A stretch of 36,456 nucleotides of DNA. It comes from CAYQUC01 sp964514215 (lineage in GTDB: Bacteria; Pseudomonadota; Gammaproteobacteria; UBA6429; Thiohalophilaceae). Position 1 is the stretch's first letter, and the number at the start of each line of letters is the position of its first letter. Below are positions 33,811 through 36,456 of the stretch, piece after piece. Under the pieces are notes generated by a model. That model did not search any database. It saw only the letters and a list, made by a program, of their open reading frames with translations, and was not told the DNA's origin. Location of the stretch: contig CAZEPW010000037.1 in the NCBI GenBank assembly GCA_964514215.1, positions 1 to 36,456 of the forward strand. The letters run 5' to 3'. The position numbers and the translations under genes are program-made.

Positions 33811-36456
33811 ATGATAAATGATCAAGAGTTGTATAATGCAGTTACAATTGACGATGGGCTTCTTAATCAACAATACCCTCTAAAACCCTTTACGACATCC
33901 CTCAAAAATGCCACTACGATATTAAACGAGCGATTTCATGCCGGGCGCACGGCAAATGAATTAATACATTCTCGCGCGGCTGTAATTGATTATTTATTAA
34001 TTCGAGCATGGAATTTCTTTATTAAAAACAATTCGAACTGTTGTTTAGTTGCTGTTGGTGGCTACGGTCGTAGTGAACTACATCCCCATTCCGATATTGA
34101 TATTATGATTATTGTTAGTCATGTAAAAAATATCCCAAAAGATGCTGTAGAAAAATTTATAACCTTTTTATGGGATATGCACTTAAATGTCGGCCACAGT
34201 GTTAGAACTCCTACTGAATGTGCATCCCAAGCAAAAAATGACATTACAATTGCAACCAACATGCAAGAATCAAGATTACTGGTTGGCGAACAAAGCTTAT
34301 TTGATAAGCAAAAAAAAACCTGTTCTCCAAAAAAGATTTGGAATAGTAAAGATTTTTTTAATGCCAAGTGGGATGAACAAAAGAACCGGTATGCTAAATA
34401 TAATGATACAGCATATAACCTAGAGCCCAACATAAAAGAAGGGCCTGGTGGATTACGCGATATTCAAACTATTTCGTGGGTAACTAAAAGACATTTCGGC
34501 TCTGAAAATCCCGAACAGCTTGTTAATATAGGTTTTCTAACGTCACAGGAATTAACAACATTAATTACCGGCCAATCATTTTTGTGGAAAGTACGTTATG
34601 GCTTGCACCTATTAGCTGAACGCCGTGAAGATAGATTATTATTTGATTTTCAACGTGTGCTGGCGAAGCAATTTGGCTATCAAGATGATAAAAATAAATT
34701 AGCCGTTGAGCATTTCATGAAGGACTATTATCGAACAATAATGGAACTCAGCAGACTCAATGAAATGTTATTACAGCTATTCCAAGAAGAAATTTTATTT
34801 AAATCAAAAAAAAGTAATGTTATTAAATTAAATTCCAGATTCAATATCCAAAATGGTTTTATTGAAACGGCTAATGATCAAATTTTTATTGACAATCCAT
34901 CAGCATTACTCGAGATTTTTTTAATTCAAGCTCAACACCCCGAATTAAACGGTGTTCGAGCCAATACAATTCGCACCATCCGAGAAAACCTATATTTAAT
35001 TGACGCGGGTTTTCGTGATGATTTGAGAAACAAAATATTGTTCATGGAAATACTTCGTCAACGCGCAGGTGTTACCCATGAACTAAGACGTATGAATAGT
35101 TACGGTATTTTAGCAGCATACTTACCAGCATTTAATGAAATCGTCGGACAAATGCAACATGACTTATTTCATGTTTATACGGTAGACCAACATACTTTAT
35201 TTGTCATTCGAAATATTAGACGATATACCGTTCAAGAATTTTCTCACGAATATCCATTATGCAGCAGTATCATTAAAAATTTAGCAAAACAGGAAATTTT
35301 AATTTTAGCTGGACTCTTTCATGACATTTCTAAAGGCCAAGGAGGTGATCACTCGACTCTAGGTGCTAAAGTCGCATTCGAGTTTTGTCAAAAACATAAT
35401 CTAAATAACTACGATTCTGAGTTAGTTGAATGGTTGGTGTTTAATCACCTAATCATGTCCGTCACGGCACAAAAAAAGGATATACAAGATATTGAGGTTA
35501 TTAAAGAATTTGCAGATTTAGTTGGCGATCAATACCGACTCGATCTGATCTTTTTGTTGACCGTATCCGACATTAGAGCAACCAGCCCCAAAGTATGGAA
35601 CTCATGGAAATATACACTGTTATCTAATCTCTATATCTCTACTAAACAATTTTTAAAAGACGAAACTAAGGGTGAACGAAACCAAATAACATCGGTAACC
35701 AGAATTAAAGCAGATTTATTAACCATGTTAAAAATAACAGAGACTGAGAAAGAAAATTATTTGAAACTTTGGTCTAAGTTATCCAATGAATATTTTATTC
35801 AATGTGAATATACTGAAATCCTAAAGCAGTCTGAATTAATACTTCATAATAAAAACAACAAAGAAGCAGTAATAAGCATTGAACGAGCAACGGAACATTC
35901 CGGCACCATTGTATTTATTTATGCTAAAAACAATATAGGTTTATTATCATTAATTACAGCAGTATTCGAGCAATTAAATATAAGTGTCGTTAATGCTAGA
36001 ATTTATAAAACCACAGATAATTTTATTTTGGCATCATTTATTATTCTTGAAATTAATAGAGATGCGATATTTGATTCGATCAGAATTCAAAATATCAATT
36101 CAAGTTTAAATAAATACCTAAACTCCACAACATTATCAAACTCCATTGAAATAAGCCGCAATGTACCCCGACAGTTAAAACACTTTTCATTTCATCCTGA
36201 GGTTATTTTTAGTGAAGACAAAAATAAACGCCATTCCATCATGGAAGTGATAGCATTTGATCAACCCGGAATTTTATCAGCGATATGTGCCACAATGGAT
36301 GCCTGCGGTGTGGAATTAATATCAGCTAGAATCGCAACCTATGGTGAACGTGTTAACGATATTTTTTATATTACAAGTTCTGATGAAAAATTATTGCCCG
36401 GTCAAAAAACCTTACTCTGTCTTAAAAATTCAATTATTGATGTTTTGTCAAATTAA
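33811..36456 (+). CDS. glnD: Bifunctional uridylyltransferase/uridylyl-removing enzyme GlnD
   Basis: GlnD senses glutamine and uridylylates or deuridylylates the PII protein, controlling nitrogen assimilation. The 881-residue protein is complete, with its stop at the last base of the window. It has an N-terminal nucleotidyltransferase domain (VGGYGRSELHPHSDIDI, catalytic Asp95 and Asp97), the linker motif IKEGPGGLRDIQ, an HD hydrolase domain with His504-Asp505 in LFHDISKGQGGDHS, and two C-terminal ACT domains at about 700-770 and 813-880 that bind glutamine. The length is close to E. coli GlnD (890). No PII gene is seen in the window. Confidence 0.97.
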   Translation: MINDQELYNAVTIDDGLLNQQYPLKPFTTSLKNATTILNERFHAGRTANELIHSRAAVIDYLLIRAWNFFIKNNSNCCLVAVGGYGRSELHPHSDIDIMIIVSHVKNIPKDAVEKFITFLWDMHLNVGHSVRTPTECASQAKNDITIATNMQESRLLVGEQSLFDKQKKTCSPKKIWNSKDFFNAKWDEQKNRYAKYNDTAYNLEPNIKEGPGGLRDIQTISWVTKRHFGSENPEQLVNIGFLTSQELTTLITGQSFLWKVRYGLHLLAERREDRLLFDFQRVLAKQFGYQDDKNKLAVEHFMKDYYRTIMELSRLNEMLLQLFQEEILFKSKKSNVIKLNSRFNIQNGFIETANDQIFIDNPSALLEIFLIQAQHPELNGVRANTIRTIRENLYLIDAGFRDDLRNKILFMEILRQRAGVTHELRRMNSYGILAAYLPAFNEIVGQMQHDLFHVYTVDQHTLFVIRNIRRYTVQEFSHEYPLCSSIIKNLAKQEILILAGLFHDISKGQGGDHSTLGAKVAFEFCQKHNLNNYDSELVEWLVFNHLIMSVTAQKKDIQDIEVIKEFADLVGDQYRLDLIFLLTVSDIRATSPKVWNSWKYTLLSNLYISTKQFLKDETKGERNQITSVTRIKADLLTMLKITETEKENYLKLWSKLSNEYFIQCEYTEILKQSELILHNKNNKEAVISIERATEHSGTIVFIYAKNNIGLLSLITAVFEQLNISVVNARIYKTTDNFILASFIILEINRDAIFDSIRIQNINSSLNKYLNSTTLSNSIEISRNVPRQLKHFSFHPEVIFSEDKNKRHSIMEVIAFDQPGILSAICATMDACGVELISARIATYGERVNDIFYITSSDEKLLPGQKTLLCLKNSIIDVLSN

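Overview
The window is a low-GC gammaproteobacterial chromosome segment; base composition was judged by eye and not computed. It carries the conserved housekeeping cluster glnD-map / rpsB-tsf-pyrH-frr-uppS-cdsA-dxr-rseP-bamA-skp-lpxD-fabZ-lpxA / (lpxB) / rnhB / dnaE / accA-tilS / pyrG-kdsA-eno-ftsB-ispD-ispF. The uppS-cdsA-dxr-rseP order is the Pseudomonas-type arrangement; Escherichia coli has dxr before uppS. All housekeeping genes look intact, with no frameshift or interrupted ORF. The genus cannot be named from sequence alone. The gnnA/gnnB pair is known from Acidithiobacillus, and Legionella lipid A has the same diamino-sugar backbone, so an environmental or Legionella-like gammaproteobacterium would fit, but this is weak inference.

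Layout. Positions 1-315 are AT-rich and non-coding, with a long inverted repeat. 316-1305 (+) encodes an exported metallo-beta-lactamase-fold hydrolase, which converges on ispF across a strong hairpin. 1395-6857 (-) is pyrG-kdsA-eno-ftsB-ispD-ispF (CTP synthesis, Kdo8P, glycolysis, division, MEP isoprenoid pathway). 7025-9358 (-) is accA-tilS. 9359-9847 is a 489-bp spacer with two copies of a ~100-bp palindromic intergenic repeat. 9848-13309 (-) is dnaE. 13414-14973 (-) is an accessory pair of an atypical protein-kinase-fold protein and a PP2C phosphatase. 15060-15446 (+) is gloA. 15463-16035 (-) is an HNH endonuclease, and 16196-16786 (-) is rnhB.

From 16991 to 20197 (+) runs gnnA-gnnB-lpxB, convergent with the 13-gene leftward operon rpsB to lpxA (32756-20267). 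In the usual gammaproteobacterial order lpxB follows lpxA on the same strand. Here lpxB sits on the opposite strand behind an oxidoreductase/aminotransferase pair best explained as GnnA/GnnB, which make UDP-GlcNAc3N. The likely consequence is a lipid A built on 2,3-diamino-2,3-dideoxyglucose with amide-linked primary acyl chains. LpxA has Met at the acyl-ruler position, which predicts short primary chains. LpxA, FabZ, LpxD, LpxB, KdsA, BamA, Skp and RseP make most of the window an outer-membrane biogenesis locus, with IspD/IspF/Dxr/UppS supplying isoprenoid carrier and CdsA phospholipid precursor.

At the right end, map and glnD (+) diverge from rpsB. The rpsB leader shows a sigma70-like promoter with a GC-rich discriminator and a ~159-nt 5' UTR that can form an H-type pseudoknot just upstream of the ribosome binding site, a candidate S2 autoregulatory element. 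No tRNA, rRNA, CRISPR array, insertion sequence or prophage gene was seen. The points most worth follow-up are the lipid A diamino-sugar module, the kinase/phosphatase pair, the rpsB pseudoknot and the dispersed repeats.
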